Shown here one piece after another: positions 43,979-53,871 of a DNA stretch of 64,000 nt; position 1 is the stretch's first letter, and each line of letters begins with the position of its first letter. The notes beneath the pieces are model-generated. The model did no database searches. It saw nothing but the letters and a program-made list of their open reading frames with translations, and had not been told where the DNA came from. This DNA is from Longibacter salinarum. Lineage in GTDB: Bacteria > Bacteroidota > Rhodothermia > Rhodothermales > Salinibacteraceae. The position numbers were made by a program, and so were the translations under genes. The stretch covers positions 163,631 to 227,630 of the forward strand of contig NZ_PDEQ01000007.1 of NCBI RefSeq assembly GCF_002554795.1. Reading direction: 5' to 3'.

Positions 43979-44638
43979 TCAGGCAGCAGCGGGAAGGTCG
44001 TCGAGCTTTGAGCGCAGAAGTTCTTCCATGCGCTGCCGAGCACGGTGCAGGCGAACGCGGACATTGACGCGAGTGAGGCCAAGAGCATCTGCAACTTCGC
44101 GCGTCGATCTCTCCTCCAGGTCCCGGATCTGGATGATCTCTCGGTACGACTCCGGAAGTTTTCGGAGCGCCGCGTGAACGATGTCGTAGCGTTCGGATCG
44201 TTCGGCTCGCACTCGGGGCGTTTCGTCATATTTCGAGTAGCCATTCGAGCGGAAGTCCCGGGAGCCGATCCACTCCAGGGTCTCGTCTTCCGCGGTGGTG
44301 TACCGCTCTTGATCGCGGAAGTGACGGAGCGCGAGGTTCCGCGCAATCCCGCAGAGCCAGGTCGATACCTTGGCGTCGCCGCGGAAGCGGTGCACGGACC
44401 GCAGCGCCTGGTAAAGCGTTTCCTGCAGTAGCTCCTCGGCCACATTCCGGTCTTTCACCATCTTCAACAGCAGCCGGTAGACGATATCGCGGTTGCCGTA
44501 TATCCACCGCTCGACAGCCTCATTCTCCCGAGACCGCAGAGCGTCGAGCGCATCGGAGGTGGGACGACCGGAGACATCGACGCTCGGAGGAGTGGAGGAT
44601 TCAGCGGACGATCGAGACGACGAAACGAGTCTCAGCAT
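43979..44638 (-). CDS. ECF-type RNA polymerase sigma factor
   Basis: About 219 residues. Region 2 contains VYRLLLKMVKDRNVAEELLQETLYQALRSVHRFRGDAKVSTWL in context, and region 4 contains LRKLPESYREIIQIRDLEERSTREVADALGLTRVNVRVRLHRAR. It directs RNA polymerase to a specific set of promoters. The start is placed at the ATG at 44638, after the upstream extension (to 44701) that lacks sigma features. Possible regulon members include the adjacent small gene and the oxidoreductase. No membrane anti-sigma is encoded next to it. Confidence 0.88.
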   Translation of the reverse strand: MLRLVSSSRSSAESSTPPSVDVSGRPTSDALDALRSRENEAVERWIYGNRDIVYRLLLKMVKDRNVAEELLQETLYQALRSVHRFRGDAKVSTWLCGIARNLALRHFRDQERYTTAEDETLEWIGSRDFRSNGYSKYDETPRVRAERSERYDIVHAALRKLPESYREIIQIRDLEERSTREVADALGLTRVNVRVRLHRARQRMEELLRSKLDDLPAAA

Positions 44639-45000
44639 GGGATCAGGACGGTCGAGTTGAGGGAAAAGTGAGCACGTTGCCGGCAACCGATGTGCCTGCA
44701 CACTCCTTGTAAATGATAGAAGCGTGCCATCCCGATCAGGCGCGAAATATTTTTAGTCCAAGTGTCTATTTATACTGTCTTTGATCAAAAGAAGTTGGCG
44801 TGAAGCTGGGTCGGTAGTTCGAGCGTAGTCGTCGGTATGTCGTCGGCGTGACGATATGTCGACGTCAAAATTTTTCGTCCGAGCGAAGGAGCGAGTGGAG
44901 CGCGGCTCATGAATCGCCTGCCGACATCGACCCCTCATTGCGTGTCCCGGCGGCAGGCGGTATTCTGTGATTACAACGCTTCCTTTTGATTAGACGACAG

Positions 45001-46350
45001 ATGGGTATGTCCCGGCCCCCCGATTCGGAAGCAAATCCTGTCCTGGATGATCGTGTAGAGGAGCGGACGCGTCGGCTTCGAACCTATGCGCGTCGCCTCG
45101 AACTGCTGCGGGAGGTGGATCACGCCATTCTTCGCGCGGAGTCGCCAACGGACATTGCCACGGCCGCCCTGCGCGGACTTCATGGGTTCCTGCCCGCCAT
45201 CCGGTCGAGCGTCACGATGTTTTGCTTCGATACCAACGAGGCGGAAATTCTGGCGATGTACCGCTCAGGGGAGACCGAGCTGAAACCCGGGATGCGCATT
45301 CCCATGGACCACATGCCAACGCCGAAGCCGTTGTACGAAGGCAATCCCGTCTTCGTCGACGACCTGAGTGTGTCGGCTGATACCGTCATCCAGCGGCGGT
45401 TGCATGAGGAAGAGGGCGTTCGCTCGTACATGTGCCTCCCGATGCGCGTGGACGGCGAATTGATCGGTATAATGAACGTCGGGGCAAGCGAGCCGAGTGC
45501 GTACGGCGTGCACGAGCAGCAGATGGCGCAGGAGGTGGCGAATCCGCTCGCGATCGCGATTCGCCAGGCGCGGCTGACAGAACAGGTTCGTCGTCACTCG
45601 GATCGGCTGGAGCAACGCGTCGCCGAACGTACGGAGGAGCTGGAATCATTCACGTACTCGGTGTCCCACGACCTGCGCACGCCGCTCCGGGCGATCGACG
45701 GGTATGCGCGGTTGCTGATGGAGCGCAGTTCCGATCAACTCGACGAGGAAGGGGAGCGACTCCTTGGCGTGATTTACGAGAACACGCAGAAGATGGGGCG
45801 ACTCATCGACGACTTGTTGAGCCTGTCGCGTCTCGGTCGGCAGGAACTGCGACGGCGCGAGATCGACATGCGCGGACTGGTCGAGGAGGCGATGGGAGAA
45901 GCGGTGTCCGATGGAGAAGAGGAGCGCGTGACCGTGCAGGTGAGTGATCTTCCTTCGGCCTCGGCCGATCGCGCCATGCTCCGACGCGTCTGGGTGAATC
46001 TGCTCTCGAATGCAATCAAGTTTACGCGCGATACGGAAGCTCCTCGCATTAACGTGTATGCGGTCGCTGCCTCCGATTGTGCCGTTCCCGTGGAAGAAGA
46101 GGTCGCACCCGGTCAGGTCGTCTACGTCATCGAGGACAATGGCGCCGGGTTCGACGATCGTTATATCGACAAGCTGTTCGGGGTATTTCAGCGGCTGCAC
46201 GACGACACCGACTTTCAAGGGACCGGTGTCGGTCTCGCCATCGTGGACCGCGTCATCCGCCGGCACGGCGGGTGCGTATGGGCGGAGAGCAAAGCCGGAG
46301 AGGGAGCAACGTTTTACTTTACTCTGGGAGCGGATGGAGCGTCGGTGTAA
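45001..46350 (+). CDS. GAF-domain sensor histidine kinase
   Basis: 449 residues, soluble. A GAF domain (~30-195) includes SYMCLPMRVDGELIGIMNV. It is followed by a coiled-coil linker, HisKA with the phospho-His in TYSVSHDLRTPLRAIDG, and HATPase with NLLSNAIKFT, VIEDNGAGFDDRY and GTGVGLAIVDRV. This arrangement resembles the kinase half of bacteriophytochromes. No chromophore Cys can be assigned in the GAF domain. The ATG at 45001 is the start (the frame opens at a TTG, 44986). The Rcp1-like regulator follows 60 bp later, a typical kinase-regulator pair for this class. Confidence 0.9.
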   Translation: MGMSRPPDSEANPVLDDRVEERTRRLRTYARRLELLREVDHAILRAESPTDIATAALRGLHGFLPAIRSSVTMFCFDTNEAEILAMYRSGETELKPGMRIPMDHMPTPKPLYEGNPVFVDDLSVSADTVIQRRLHEEEGVRSYMCLPMRVDGELIGIMNVGASEPSAYGVHEQQMAQEVANPLAIAIRQARLTEQVRRHSDRLEQRVAERTEELESFTYSVSHDLRTPLRAIDGYARLLMERSSDQLDEEGERLLGVIYENTQKMGRLIDDLLSLSRLGRQELRRREIDMRGLVEEAMGEAVSDGEEERVTVQVSDLPSASADRAMLRRVWVNLLSNAIKFTRDTEAPRINVYAVAASDCAVPVEEEVAPGQVVYVIEDNGAGFDDRYIDKLFGVFQRLHDDTDFQGTGVGLAIVDRVIRRHGGCVWAESKAGEGATFYFTLGADGASV

Positions 46351-46410
46351 CGGGACACGGGAAGAGATGACATAGGACTACGTCGGAATTTTCGCCCTTC
46401 GTGCACGTGT

Positions 46411-46854
46411 ATGTGTGACGGCCCTGTCGACATTCTTCTGGTAGACGATCAGGCATCAGACGCCGAACTGGCGCTCCATGCGCTCCGTGGGTTGGAGTCG
46501 GTGCGGCGCGTCCATGTCGTGCGAAATGGTGCGGATGCGCTCGACTTCCTGTTCGCTCGCGGCGTGTTTGCGAATCGAAAGGACGAGCCTGCTCCCCGAC
46601 TGATTCTGCTGGACCTAAAGTTGCCTCGCGTCAGCGGAATCGAGGTTCTGGATGTTCTTAAGTCCGATCCCCAAACGCGCAACATTCCCGTCATCGCCCT
46701 GACATCCTCCTGCGAAGCCTGCGATGTGGAGCGGTGCTACGACCTCGGCGTTAACAGCTACGTCGTGAAGCCGGTGGACTTTTCCGCATTTACCGAGACG
46801 GTGCAGCGGATCGCGCAGTACTGGCTGACGACGAATGAAGCGCCTGTATGTTAG
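46411..46854 (+). CDS. Rcp1-like single-domain response regulator
   Basis: 147 residues, receiver only. Acidic pocket VDDQASD, phospho-acceptor Asp in LILLDLKLPRVSG, Thr in ALTSSCE and Lys in YVVKPVD. The long loop with RNGADALDFLF and the C-terminal FTETVQRIAQYWL are typical of Rcp1-type regulators that pair with phytochrome-like kinases. It probably receives phosphate from the preceding kinase. The next gene downstream, a REC-PAS-sigma54 activator, lies 99 bp away and may be part of the same pathway. Confidence 0.92.
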   Translation: MCDGPVDILLVDDQASDAELALHALRGLESVRRVHVVRNGADALDFLFARGVFANRKDEPAPRLILLDLKLPRVSGIEVLDVLKSDPQTRNIPVIALTSSCEACDVERCYDLGVNSYVVKPVDFSAFTETVQRIAQYWLTTNEAPVC

Positions 46855-46953
46855 CACGTCGCCAAGCATAATCCATTTCCCTTGGAACCGCCCGATAGAT
46901 GGTGCTACATTGTGGTGCACCACCGGTCGTTTTCGTCTTTTTCCGCATCCGCT

Positions 46954-48948
46954 ATGTCTGACGCTCCTTCCCCTCCACGACCGCCTACGACCCATCCGGG
47001 AGGCCAGGTGTCTATGGTCGAGACGGACGAGCCCCTTCGGATTGTGTTGCTCGAGGACGTGGCGACCGACGCTGAGTTGATTCAGGCGGAGCTTGCGCGA
47101 GAAGGATTTGATTTCAAGGTTCGGCAGGTGACGTCGCGGGATGGGTTCGAGTTGGCACTTCAGGCGGAAACACCCGACCTGATCCTGACCGACTACAACC
47201 TTCCTGCCTTCGACGGCCCGGAGGCGCTTGAGATGGCGCTTGAGATGCACCCGGATGTCCCGGTCGTGTTCGTGTCCGGGGCCATCGGTGAAGAGCGCGC
47301 CATCGAGACGCTGAAGCAGGGGGCGACCGACTACGTGCTGAAGGATCGTCTGTCGCGTCTCGGTCCGGCCGTGCGGCGGGCGCTGCGGGAAGCGGCCGAG
47401 CGAAACGCAAGGAAGCGGGCCGAGGAAGCGTTGCGAGATGCCAAAGATGCGCTTGAGCAGAAGGTTGAGGCACGAACGGCGGACCTGAGCGAGGCAAACG
47501 AACGGCTCAAGGCGGAGGTGGAGGAACGCAAGCGGGCTGAGCAGGCCCTTCGCGCTCGCGAGACGGAGCTTTCCGGTATCATCAACTCGGCCATCGATGC
47601 CATCATCAGCATCGACGAGCGGCTGACGGTGCACCGATGGAATCCGGCGGCAGAGCGTGCGTTTGGCGTGCCGGCAACAGAAGCTCACGACACGGATATC
47701 ACGCCTCTTTTGAGCCCCGCCCTCGAAGCCATCGTGCGGTCGTACATCGACGAGAACCCGCCCGGGACGGACACGCGGGACGAAGGTCGGTACGTGAGCG
47801 CATCGGACGAAGTCCACGGCATCCGGCGCGACGGCTCCGCCTTCTGCGTCGAGGCCACGCTGTCTCAGATCCATGCACCAGAGTCGTCATCTGAGGGGCG
47901 GTATCTGCTCATCCTGCGTGACGTTCACGAGGTCAAGCAGGCGGAGGACCGGCTTCAGCAGCTTCAATCCGAGCGGGTCTACCTTCGCGAAGAAATCGAG
48001 AGTGAGTACAATTTCAAAGAGATCGTCGGCGCGTCGCCTCCCATTCAGTCGATTTTTGACGCGATCGATCAGGTGGCAGATACGGAGACGACGGTGCTGG
48101 TATGCGGCGAGACGGGGACGGGAAAGGAGCTGGTCGCCCGCGCCCTACACGACCGGAGTCGGCGGTCGGAGGAAACGCTGGTCAAGGTCAACTGCGCGGC
48201 GCTTCCCGCGCACCTGATCGAGAGCGAACTGTTCGGGCACGAAAAGGGCGCGTTCACTGGCGCGACGAAGCAGCGGATCGGTCGCTTCGAGCTGGCGGAT
48301 GGCGGCACGCTCTTTTTGGACGAGATCGGCGAGTTGCCAATGGAGACGCAGTCGAAGCTCCTGCGGGCGTTGCAGGAGCAGGAGTTCGAGCGGGTCGGCG
48401 GAGAGGAGACGGTCCACGTCGATACACGCATTATTGCCGCTACGAACCGCGAGTTGGAGGAAGAGGTGGAGAGAGGGTCGTTTCGCCAGGATCTCTACTA
48501 CCGCCTCAACATTTTTCCGATTTGCCTGCCTCCGCTACGGGATCGGGGCGACGACGTACAGCTTCTCGCAGATCACTTCGTCGAGACCTTCTCTGGTCGT
48601 ACCGGCACGGAGATCACGGGTATCGATCCCGGCGCACGCGCCATGTTGCAGCGATACGACTGGCCCGGTAATGTTCGCGAGCTGGCAAATATTATCGAGC
48701 GCGCGGTCATTCTGGCGCGTGGCGAGACGATCCGTGCCGAGCATCTGTCAATCCAGGCGCGCACGAGCGGTACGTCGCGGTTTCCGACGATGGAAGAGGC
48801 ACAGTGTCGCCATATCATCGACGCGCTGGAGCGAACCGGCGGCGTCGTGGGCGGCGCCCAGGGGGCGGCTGCAATGCTGGACCTGCCGCGGACGACGCTG
48901 CTATCCCAGATGGACCGCCTTGGCATCGACCCGTCCGACTACCGGTAG
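46954..48948 (+). CDS. Sigma54-dependent activator with receiver and PAS domains
   Basis: About 664 residues. Receiver domain (~20-145) with Asp in [13 protein letters not shown]; coiled coil (~150-210); PAS (~215-330); AAA+ core (~370-600) with Walker A GETGTGKE, the sigma54 contact loop [10 protein letters not shown], Walker [14 protein letters not shown] and arginine-finger region [10 protein letters not shown]; and a C-terminal helical region with [14 protein letters not shown] as a Fis-like HTH. It should drive open-complex formation at sigma54 promoters on receiving a phosphate and/or PAS signal. Putting REC and PAS in one activator is less common than one or the other. Start at the ATG at 46954; the frame opens at 46882. 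Confidence 0.92.
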   Translation: MSDAPSPPRPPTTHPGGQVSMVETDEPLRIVLLEDVATDAELIQAELAREGFDFKVRQVTSRDGFELALQAETPDLILTDYNLPAFDGPEALEMALEMHPDVPVVFVSGAIGEERAIETLKQGATDYVLKDRLSRLGPAVRRALREAAERNARKRAEEALRDAKDALEQKVEARTADLSEANERLKAEVEERKRAEQALRARETELSGIINSAIDAIISIDERLTVHRWNPAAERAFGVPATEAHDTDITPLLSPALEAIVRSYIDENPPGTDTRDEGRYVSASDEVHGIRRDGSAFCVEATLSQIHAPESSSEGRYLLILRDVHEVKQAEDRLQQLQSERVYLREEIESEYNFKEIVGASPPIQSIFDAIDQVADTETTVLVCGETGTGKELVARALHDRSRRSEETLVKVNCAALPAHLIESELFGHEKGAFTGATKQRIGRFELADGGTLFLDEIGELPMETQSKLLRALQEQEFERVGGEETVHVDTRIIAATNRELEEEVERGSFRQDLYYRLNIFPICLPPLRDRGDDVQLLADHFVETFSGRTGTEITGIDPGARAMLQRYDWPGNVRELANIIERAVILARGETIRAEHLSIQARTSGTSRFPTMEEAQCRHIIDALERTGGVVGGAQGAAAMLDLPRTTLLSQMDRLGIDPSDYR

Positions 48949-49055
48949 ACGAAACCGCATCGGGTCGGCGGTTGATTGAGGCATCTGCAGGAACGCGTGC
49001 GACTCATATTCGTGGATCCAACGGTCCATTTTTCTTCTGTCAGCCCACCTTCCGC

Positions 49056-49445
49056 ATGCTTTCCGACGAATCCCTTCAGGAACTCGAGCGCCACGTCAAC
49101 GCCTGCGACGAGGCTCGCGAAAAGCTCCAGTCTGCCCTCGACGACGCCGAGTCGGTCGGCACGGATGCCCCCGCGGATAAAAAGGCTGCTGCGCTTGAGC
49201 CCGTCGCGGACGCCATCAAGCAATGGCGCGACCATCAAAAGGCCTTCATGGACGCGGTCGAAGAGTCCGAGGCCCCGGACGTCCCCATGGCGGCGCTTTT
49301 CCTGAAGAACAAAGCCGACGTGGATGCCACAAACGCCCGCCGCGGTCTGCCCGGCGCGCACGTTGAAGGTACCGACCAGCCGTTCGACCTCGACCTGACC
49401 GGTACGCGCGGCACGATCCTCACAAACGCGATTATGGAGTTGTGA
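49056..49445 (+). CDS. Small acidic hypothetical protein
   Basis: 129 residues from the ATG at 49056. The N-terminal two thirds are helical and coiled-coil-like (LSDESLQELERHVNACDEAREKLQSALDD; VADAIKQWRDHQKAFMDAVEE). The end has FDLDLTGTRGTILTNAIMEL. No signal peptide or membrane segment. The family is not recognised. The stop codon overlaps the first unit of a heptamer repeat. Confidence 0.65.
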   Translation: MLSDESLQELERHVNACDEAREKLQSALDDAESVGTDAPADKKAAALEPVADAIKQWRDHQKAFMDAVEESEAPDVPMAALFLKNKADVDATNARRGLPGAHVEGTDQPFDLDLTGTRGTILTNAIMEL

Positions 49446-49475
49446 GGTGTGAGGTGTGAGGGATGGGGGATGAGG
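49441..49475 (+). repeat. Heptamer tandem repeat at a stop codon (5 units)
   Basis: TGTGAGG three times, then GATGGGG and GATGAGG. The first unit supplies the TGA stop of the preceding gene. Purine-rich sequence continues to about 49517. Confidence 0.8.
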
Positions 49476-49678
49476 GGAATTGGAGAGAGGGAGAGTGGGA
49501 GAAAGGGTGGAGTTGCCCCGGTCCGGTAGATGTAGCTTCTCCAGACCGGTAAATGCCCGCTCCACCGCGGAGGGCACAGCGCAGAGCGCTAGGATCCCCA
49601 CGTGTGTCGGATGCCGATCCCGTTCGCTTTCAATCCCACAAACAACCGACGATCAACCACCCACAACCAGCGCAGCCG

Positions 49679-51019
49679 TTACACAAAAGCGCTCTGTCCC
49701 GTAATCCCGCGGCCGACGATTAACGCGTTCATCTCGCGGGAGCCCTCGTAGGCGTAGACGGCTTCTGCGTCGGCGAAGAGGCGGGCGACATCGTGTTCGA
49801 GGAGAATGCCGTTGCCGCCCATCAGTCCGCGGGCGATGGAAACGACTTCGCGCATCGTGTCGCAGCACCAGACCTTCGCCAGGCTCGCGCGCTCCGGTGT
49901 GATGTAGCCGTCCCGGGCTTCTGCGCGGCCGAGCTGCATCACGAACGTCTGCAGGGCCGTCACCTTGCCGAGCATGCGGACGAGCTGATCCTGCACCATC
50001 TGGAAGGAGGTGATCCGCTTGCCGAACTGGATGCGCTCGTTGCAGTATTCCAGCGCCTTCTCGTACGCTCCGGCGGCGAGACCGGCGGCTTCCCACGCTA
50101 CGCCCGCACGGCAGGAGGCCAGCTGCAGGCCGACGTCAGCGAACTTCTCCACGCCGGGCAGCCGGTTCGACTCCGGCACCTCCACGTCGTTGATCTCGAT
50201 CAAGACGTTCTCGACGGCCCGCTTCGAGATTTTACCCGGCAGCTTCTCCACCTCGTAGCCCTCCGTGCCGAGTTCGACGAGGAAGCCCTTTACGTTTCCG
50301 TCCCGCGTGTCACGCGCCCAGATGATGTTGACGTCGGCGAACGTCGCGTTGCCCGACCATTTCTTCGCGCCGTTCAGCACCCAGGTGTCGCCCCGTTTCA
50401 CCGCTGTCGTCTCAAGTCCGCGCGAGGCATCAGACCCATGCTTCGGCTCCGTCAGCGCCCAGGAGCCGATCATCTCGAAGTCCTCCATCGGGCGCAGGTA
50501 TTTCTCCTTCTGCTCCTCCGACCCGAACATTGCCAGCGAGCCCATCGACAACCCGGTGTGCACGCCCCAGAAGGTGCAGAACGACGGGTCGACACGCGAC
50601 ATCTCGTAGCTGATGAGGCCGACGGCGATCGGGTCGTCCGGCGGAAAGCTGTACCCGTCGCTCATGACGTCGGCGAAGAGGTCGCCGGCCGCGGGAATGA
50701 GGTCGCGGGGAAAGACGCCTTCTTCCCACGCCTCGTTGGCCTGCGGCGCGACCGTCTCTTCCATGAACGACCGGACACGCTGCTTGACGCGCTTCTGCTC
50801 GTCCGTCAGGTCGGCGAACACGTCGTAGAAGTCGCCGTCAATGGGCGGTGGTTCCGGGGAGCGTTGAGGCCGAGCGGGGCGCGCGCCATCGGCAAGGCGC
50901 TCGAGGTCGCGAGCGTCGAGATCATCGAGCCGGTCGAGTAGGGCCGAGACGTCCGTTTTGTCGGAGAGTCGAGAGAGCGTCTCGGGGTCAATGCCGAGGC
51001 GGTCGGGCGTGGCTTCCAT
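49679..51019 (-). CDS. Acyl-CoA dehydrogenase (glutaryl-CoA dehydrogenase/ACX4-like)
   Basis: 446 residues from the ATG at 51019. The family fold is clear: WALTEPKHGSDAS and WVLNGAKKWSGNATFADV in the middle domain. The C-terminal domain has RIQFGKRITSFQMVQDQL, RGLMGGNGILLEHDVARLF and YAYEGSREMNALIVGRGITG; the Glu in YEGS is the expected catalytic base. The sequence most resembles the glutaryl-CoA dehydrogenase/short-chain acyl-CoA oxidase branch. It oxidises an acyl-CoA at C2-C3 with FAD. An N-terminal extension of ~60 residues is unusual. It stands alone between gaps. Confidence 0.9.
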   Translation of the reverse strand: MEATPDRLGIDPETLSRLSDKTDVSALLDRLDDLDARDLERLADGARPARPQRSPEPPPIDGDFYDVFADLTDEQKRVKQRVRSFMEETVAPQANEAWEEGVFPRDLIPAAGDLFADVMSDGYSFPPDDPIAVGLISYEMSRVDPSFCTFWGVHTGLSMGSLAMFGSEEQKEKYLRPMEDFEMIGSWALTEPKHGSDASRGLETTAVKRGDTWVLNGAKKWSGNATFADVNIIWARDTRDGNVKGFLVELGTEGYEVEKLPGKISKRAVENVLIEINDVEVPESNRLPGVEKFADVGLQLASCRAGVAWEAAGLAAGAYEKALEYCNERIQFGKRITSFQMVQDQLVRMLGKVTALQTFVMQLGRAEARDGYITPERASLAKVWCCDTMREVVSIARGLMGGNGILLEHDVARLFADAEAVYAYEGSREMNALIVGRGITGQSAFV

Positions 51020-51123
51020 AACAAGACAGTTGGTCAACAGGGGGAGACGGATGGGTGTGTATCGTCTTCACCCGTCCTTCGTCCCGTGAGCCCGGCAAAG
51101 GTTGCCCGTTCGTTACGGGGAGT

Positions 51124-51170
51124 CGTTGATGCGTTTGTGCGTTGAAACGTTAGGGCGTTGTACGTTGGGG
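51124..51170 (+). repeat. Octamer tandem repeat (6 units)
   Basis: CGTTGATG, CGTTTGTG, CGTTGAAA, CGTTAGGG, CGTTGTA (one base short), CGTTGGGG. CGTT is fixed and the other four bases vary. It lies upstream of the acyl-CoA dehydrogenase gene. Confidence 0.85.
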
Positions 51171-51288
51171 CGATCGTCGATACGGATAGAGAGGTTGGGA
51201 TTGCAGATTTAGGATTCAGAATCGGAAAAAGCACCCCCAGGCACTGCTGCTGGATCCGAATGGAGCGAATCCAATCCACAATCCACAA

Positions 51289-52173
51289 CTAACCATCAAC
51301 ATCACGCAGCGCCGTTTCCGCCTGTTTGAGCGAACTGAAGGTCCGGTACTGCCCATCCGGATCCACGATGAAGTGTAGCGGCAACGCGCCGATGTTGAGG
51401 GCGCGGCGGGTTTCGTCGGGCGAGCGAGCGATGACCTGCGGGCCTTTTGGGTCGTTCTCGTCCAGGTACGTCTTCCAGGCCGATTTGTCCTCATCGATGG
51501 AAAGGTCGAGAAAGCCCACCGATTCCTCGTCGGCCATCTCTGCTTTCAGTCGCTCCAGGTCCGGCTTCTCCGCGAGGCACGGCCCGCACCACGTCGCCCA
51601 GATGGTCACGAGGTGCGTTTTACCACGGAGGTTCTTCAGGTGAAAGTCGTCTCCGTTCGGGGTTGCGAGTACGTGTTCTGGGAGGGCACGGCGCTCCTGC
51701 TCGGTGAAGTCCCAGATCGTGTTTACCACCGACAGATCGCCCTCGGCCGCCGGGTTCGCTGTGGTCGTTTCGATGCGCAGCGGCTGGGAGAAGAGAAAAA
51801 CGGCGAAGATGGTCGCTACCGACGTCGTGGCGAGGATTTTCGTGGAGCGCGACAGCTCCGGGCGAGTGACGGCCAGCGTGAGGATGCCGACCGCGAAGAG
51901 CACCAGCACGAACGGCAGGTAGAAGAATTTGAAGAGGTCGAAGACGGCGAACGGGAGGAAGAGGACGGGCAGCAGGAGCAGCGGCGTCTCCCGGTTGATG
52001 TATCCCGCCGCGCCGAGGCTCAGCGCGCAGATCAGGATGGGAATCCACTTCAGGAGGTTCACATTGTAGATCTGATACGGATTCCAGAACATGAAGACGT
52101 AGAACAGCGCCGCCATCACAGCCACCGTCGAGACAAGACCGGCGAGAATGCGAAGGAGATCAGTCTTCTTCAT
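51289..52173 (-). CDS. Membrane-anchored TlpA/ResA-like thioredoxin
   Basis: 294 residues from the ATG at 52173. Residues ~1-135 hold four or five membrane helices; residues ~165-294 are a periplasmic thioredoxin domain with the normal active site WATWCGPCLAEKPDL and the cis-Pro region ALPLHFIVDPDG. Proteins of this kind reduce disulfides outside the cytoplasm, for example in cytochrome c maturation, though no cytochrome genes are near. The multi-helix anchor is unlike the single helix of ResA. Electron source and partner are unknown. Confidence 0.85.
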   Translation of the reverse strand: MKKTDLLRILAGLVSTVAVMAALFYVFMFWNPYQIYNVNLLKWIPILICALSLGAAGYINRETPLLLLPVLFLPFAVFDLFKFFYLPFVLVLFAVGILTLAVTRPELSRSTKILATTSVATIFAVFLFSQPLRIETTTANPAAEGDLSVVNTIWDFTEQERRALPEHVLATPNGDDFHLKNLRGKTHLVTIWATWCGPCLAEKPDLERLKAEMADEESVGFLDLSIDEDKSAWKTYLDENDPKGPQVIARSPDETRRALNIGALPLHFIVDPDGQYRTFSSLKQAETALRDVDG

Positions 52174-52365
52174 AATGGAGAGAAGGGAAAGGAGAGATCG
52201 CTGACGGGTCTGCCGGAGCACGAGGTCGCCCGTCTACGGTTCAGCCCGGACGACACGCTCGGTCATTTATAGACAAAAAGAGATGCCGTCCTAACATCGG
52301 GGCGTCGAATGGATGATGCAAGTTTCCCTTCGTTCCTGCTCTCATGCGGCGCGCTGATTCAGTCG

Positions 52366-52848
52366 CTAGTGACCGTAGCTGATCACGCGCGACACCTTCC
52401 ACGTGTCGCCAACCTTCCGCCAGACCTGTACGAACGGAAAGGTGCCGCAGTCCTCCCCTTTCGCGGTGTCGTGGCAGAACGTATGTTTGCCGACCTCGAT
52501 TGCGCCGTATCCTGGAATCGGGTAGACTTCCAGGCTGCCCGGGACGAGTTCACGCGTCAGCCCATTTCCCCGGCTGAAGAGCTCTTCGAAGGCTGCCATA
52601 TTTTCGTCGTAGGAGGTGAGTCCGGACTTGTCGTGATAGAACTCCAGGTCTCGGGTAAACAGCGTCTTGAGCTGATTGAGATCTCCGCGATTGAACGTGC
52701 TGAACATGACGCTGTCCATCGCAGCAATCTCCCGGTGCAACTCATCCGACGGCGGTAGAGGCGGACCGGATTGGCCAAAGGCATGTCCGGTCGAGGTGAA
52801 CGCCGAGACGGCGAACATCAGGAGAAGCAACAGGTGACGATGCGACAT
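52366..52848 (-). CDS. Secreted SnoaL/DUF4440-like protein
   Basis: 160 residues from the ATG at 52848, which begins a signal peptide (HLLLLLMFAVSAFTSTGHAFGQ). The rest has the cone fold of the NTF2-like superfamily: a helix with AAMDSVMFSTFNRGDLNQLKTLF, then DLEFYHDKSGLTSYDEN and a final strand pair (FPFVQVWRKVGDTWKVSRVISYGH). Such domains bind small ligands; a catalytic role cannot be assigned. Likely periplasmic. Confidence 0.8.
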   Translation of the reverse strand: MSHRHLLLLLMFAVSAFTSTGHAFGQSGPPLPPSDELHREIAAMDSVMFSTFNRGDLNQLKTLFTRDLEFYHDKSGLTSYDENMAAFEELFSRGNGLTRELVPGSLEVYPIPGYGAIEVGKHTFCHDTAKGEDCGTFPFVQVWRKVGDTWKVSRVISYGH

Positions 52849-52953
52849 CAGCGGGTGGGCCTGTGTGGACGAAAAGCGATGCGTACGCCCGACCCACGGT
52901 GCAACCGGTTCGAGAGTTACAGAAGGAGCACCGCTCCAGAAACGGCAAGACAC

Positions 52954-53346
52954 TCAGCGTACGTCGCCCGGCCCCGCGGCCATCTGTTTTTCGAAGGTCT
53001 CATCGTCCTTGAACGCGCAGAGGTTGCCGGCCGGATCGGTAAACTTGGCCACGGTGCCCCAGTCGTGCTCCTGGTAATCGACGCCGATGCCCTGCCGGGC
53101 GAGAGCATCGGCGCGGGCCCGCACGTCCGGGACGTTTATGCGGAGGCACATGGAGTGGCGGGTGTCTGGCGTCGAGCCGTGGTCGTCGTCACCGCGCTCG
53201 ACCATGAGGTAGCTGGCGCCGAACTCGAAGCAGGTCAGGTCCGGCGTATCGAAGGCGACGGGCAGGCCGATCACGTCACGGTAGAAATCGACGCATTCGA
53301 CGTATTCATCGACGTACAGAATGACGCCGGTGCGAGTGAAGGACAT
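52954..53346 (-). CDS. VOC-family (glyoxalase/bleomycin-resistance fold) protein
   Basis: 130 residues with the paired beta-alpha-beta-beta-beta modules of the vicinal oxygen chelate fold: TGVILYVDEYVECVDFYRDVIGLP at the start and a second half ending FTDPAGNLCAFKDDE. Potential metal ligands are a Glu or His in CFEFGASYLMVE and the Glu/Asp of the second half, but not all usual positions are conserved. It may be a glyoxalase-like enzyme or a binding protein. Confidence 0.85.
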   Translation of the reverse strand: MSFTRTGVILYVDEYVECVDFYRDVIGLPVAFDTPDLTCFEFGASYLMVERGDDDHGSTPDTRHSMCLRINVPDVRARADALARQGIGVDYQEHDWGTVAKFTDPAGNLCAFKDDETFEKQMAAGPGDVR

Positions 53347-53436
53347 GGTCGGGGCTGTTGGGAAAGGGCCGGAAAGCAGATAGGCTCGAAGATCGCCGTC
53401 TCCGAATCACGAGTGCAATTCATGGCCTTCATTCTA

Positions 53437-53871
53437 CTATCGTGTAAGTATCTCGACGATCAAGATTATCCACGCTATTCCGACCACTGAGGGCACCCAG
53501 CGACCCAAAATCGTCATCCCTTTCGCTCGCAGCCAGCCGTCTCGTTGGTCAGAGTAATCTGGGTACTCTTCTGCGAATAGTTCGAGTCTCTCAACAGCAA
53601 GGTCGAAGTCACCTTCCTGGCGCATTGCTATGAGAACCCACATTAGAGTTAAGAGGATGCCTAAAGCACATATTGAAACCAGCGCCCAAATCTGTGTGCT
53701 GGCATCTAGAGTGGCGTAAAATACAAAAAGCATCGCTTCAGCAACGAGGAAAAAGTTGCTCCGATCGCTATGCATTTTCTCCTCGTGGAGTGCGTGCTCC
53801 CAAACTCGTTGAATGGTGGCTTGAGTAGGAGCATTATGAGGCGTGGGGCGGTTCGTCGGTTCGCTAAACAT
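53437..53871 (-). CDS. Small membrane protein (possibly RipA-like)
   Basis: 144 residues with two central membrane helices (NFFLVAEAMLFVFYATLD; IWALVSICALGILLTLMWVLI) and one C-terminal helix (VPSVVGIAWIILIVEIL). A cytoplasmic stretch rich in acidic residues lies between. The order of helix, HSDRSNFF and loop recalls octameric RipA-type membrane proteins, but this is a weak resemblance. It is visibly less GC-rich than its neighbours, which may mean recent acquisition. The following gap to 54084 holds no clear feature. Confidence 0.65.
   Translation of the reverse strand: MFSEPTNRPTPHNAPTQATIQRVWEHALHEEKMHSDRSNFFLVAEAMLFVFYATLDASTQIWALVSICALGILLTLMWVLIAMRQEGDFDLAVERLELFAEEYPDYSDQRDGWLRAKGMTILGRWVPSVVGIAWIILIVEILTR

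Noticed and set aside
49793..50941. 382-codon plus-strand frame opposite the acyl-CoA dehydrogenase
   Set aside because: Shadow frame; the minus-strand gene has full family motifs.
53466..53476. Further DnaA-box-like words (TTATCCACG/T at 26301, 53466, 53964)
   Set aside because: One-base mismatches, two of them inside genes; expected by chance in 64 kb.
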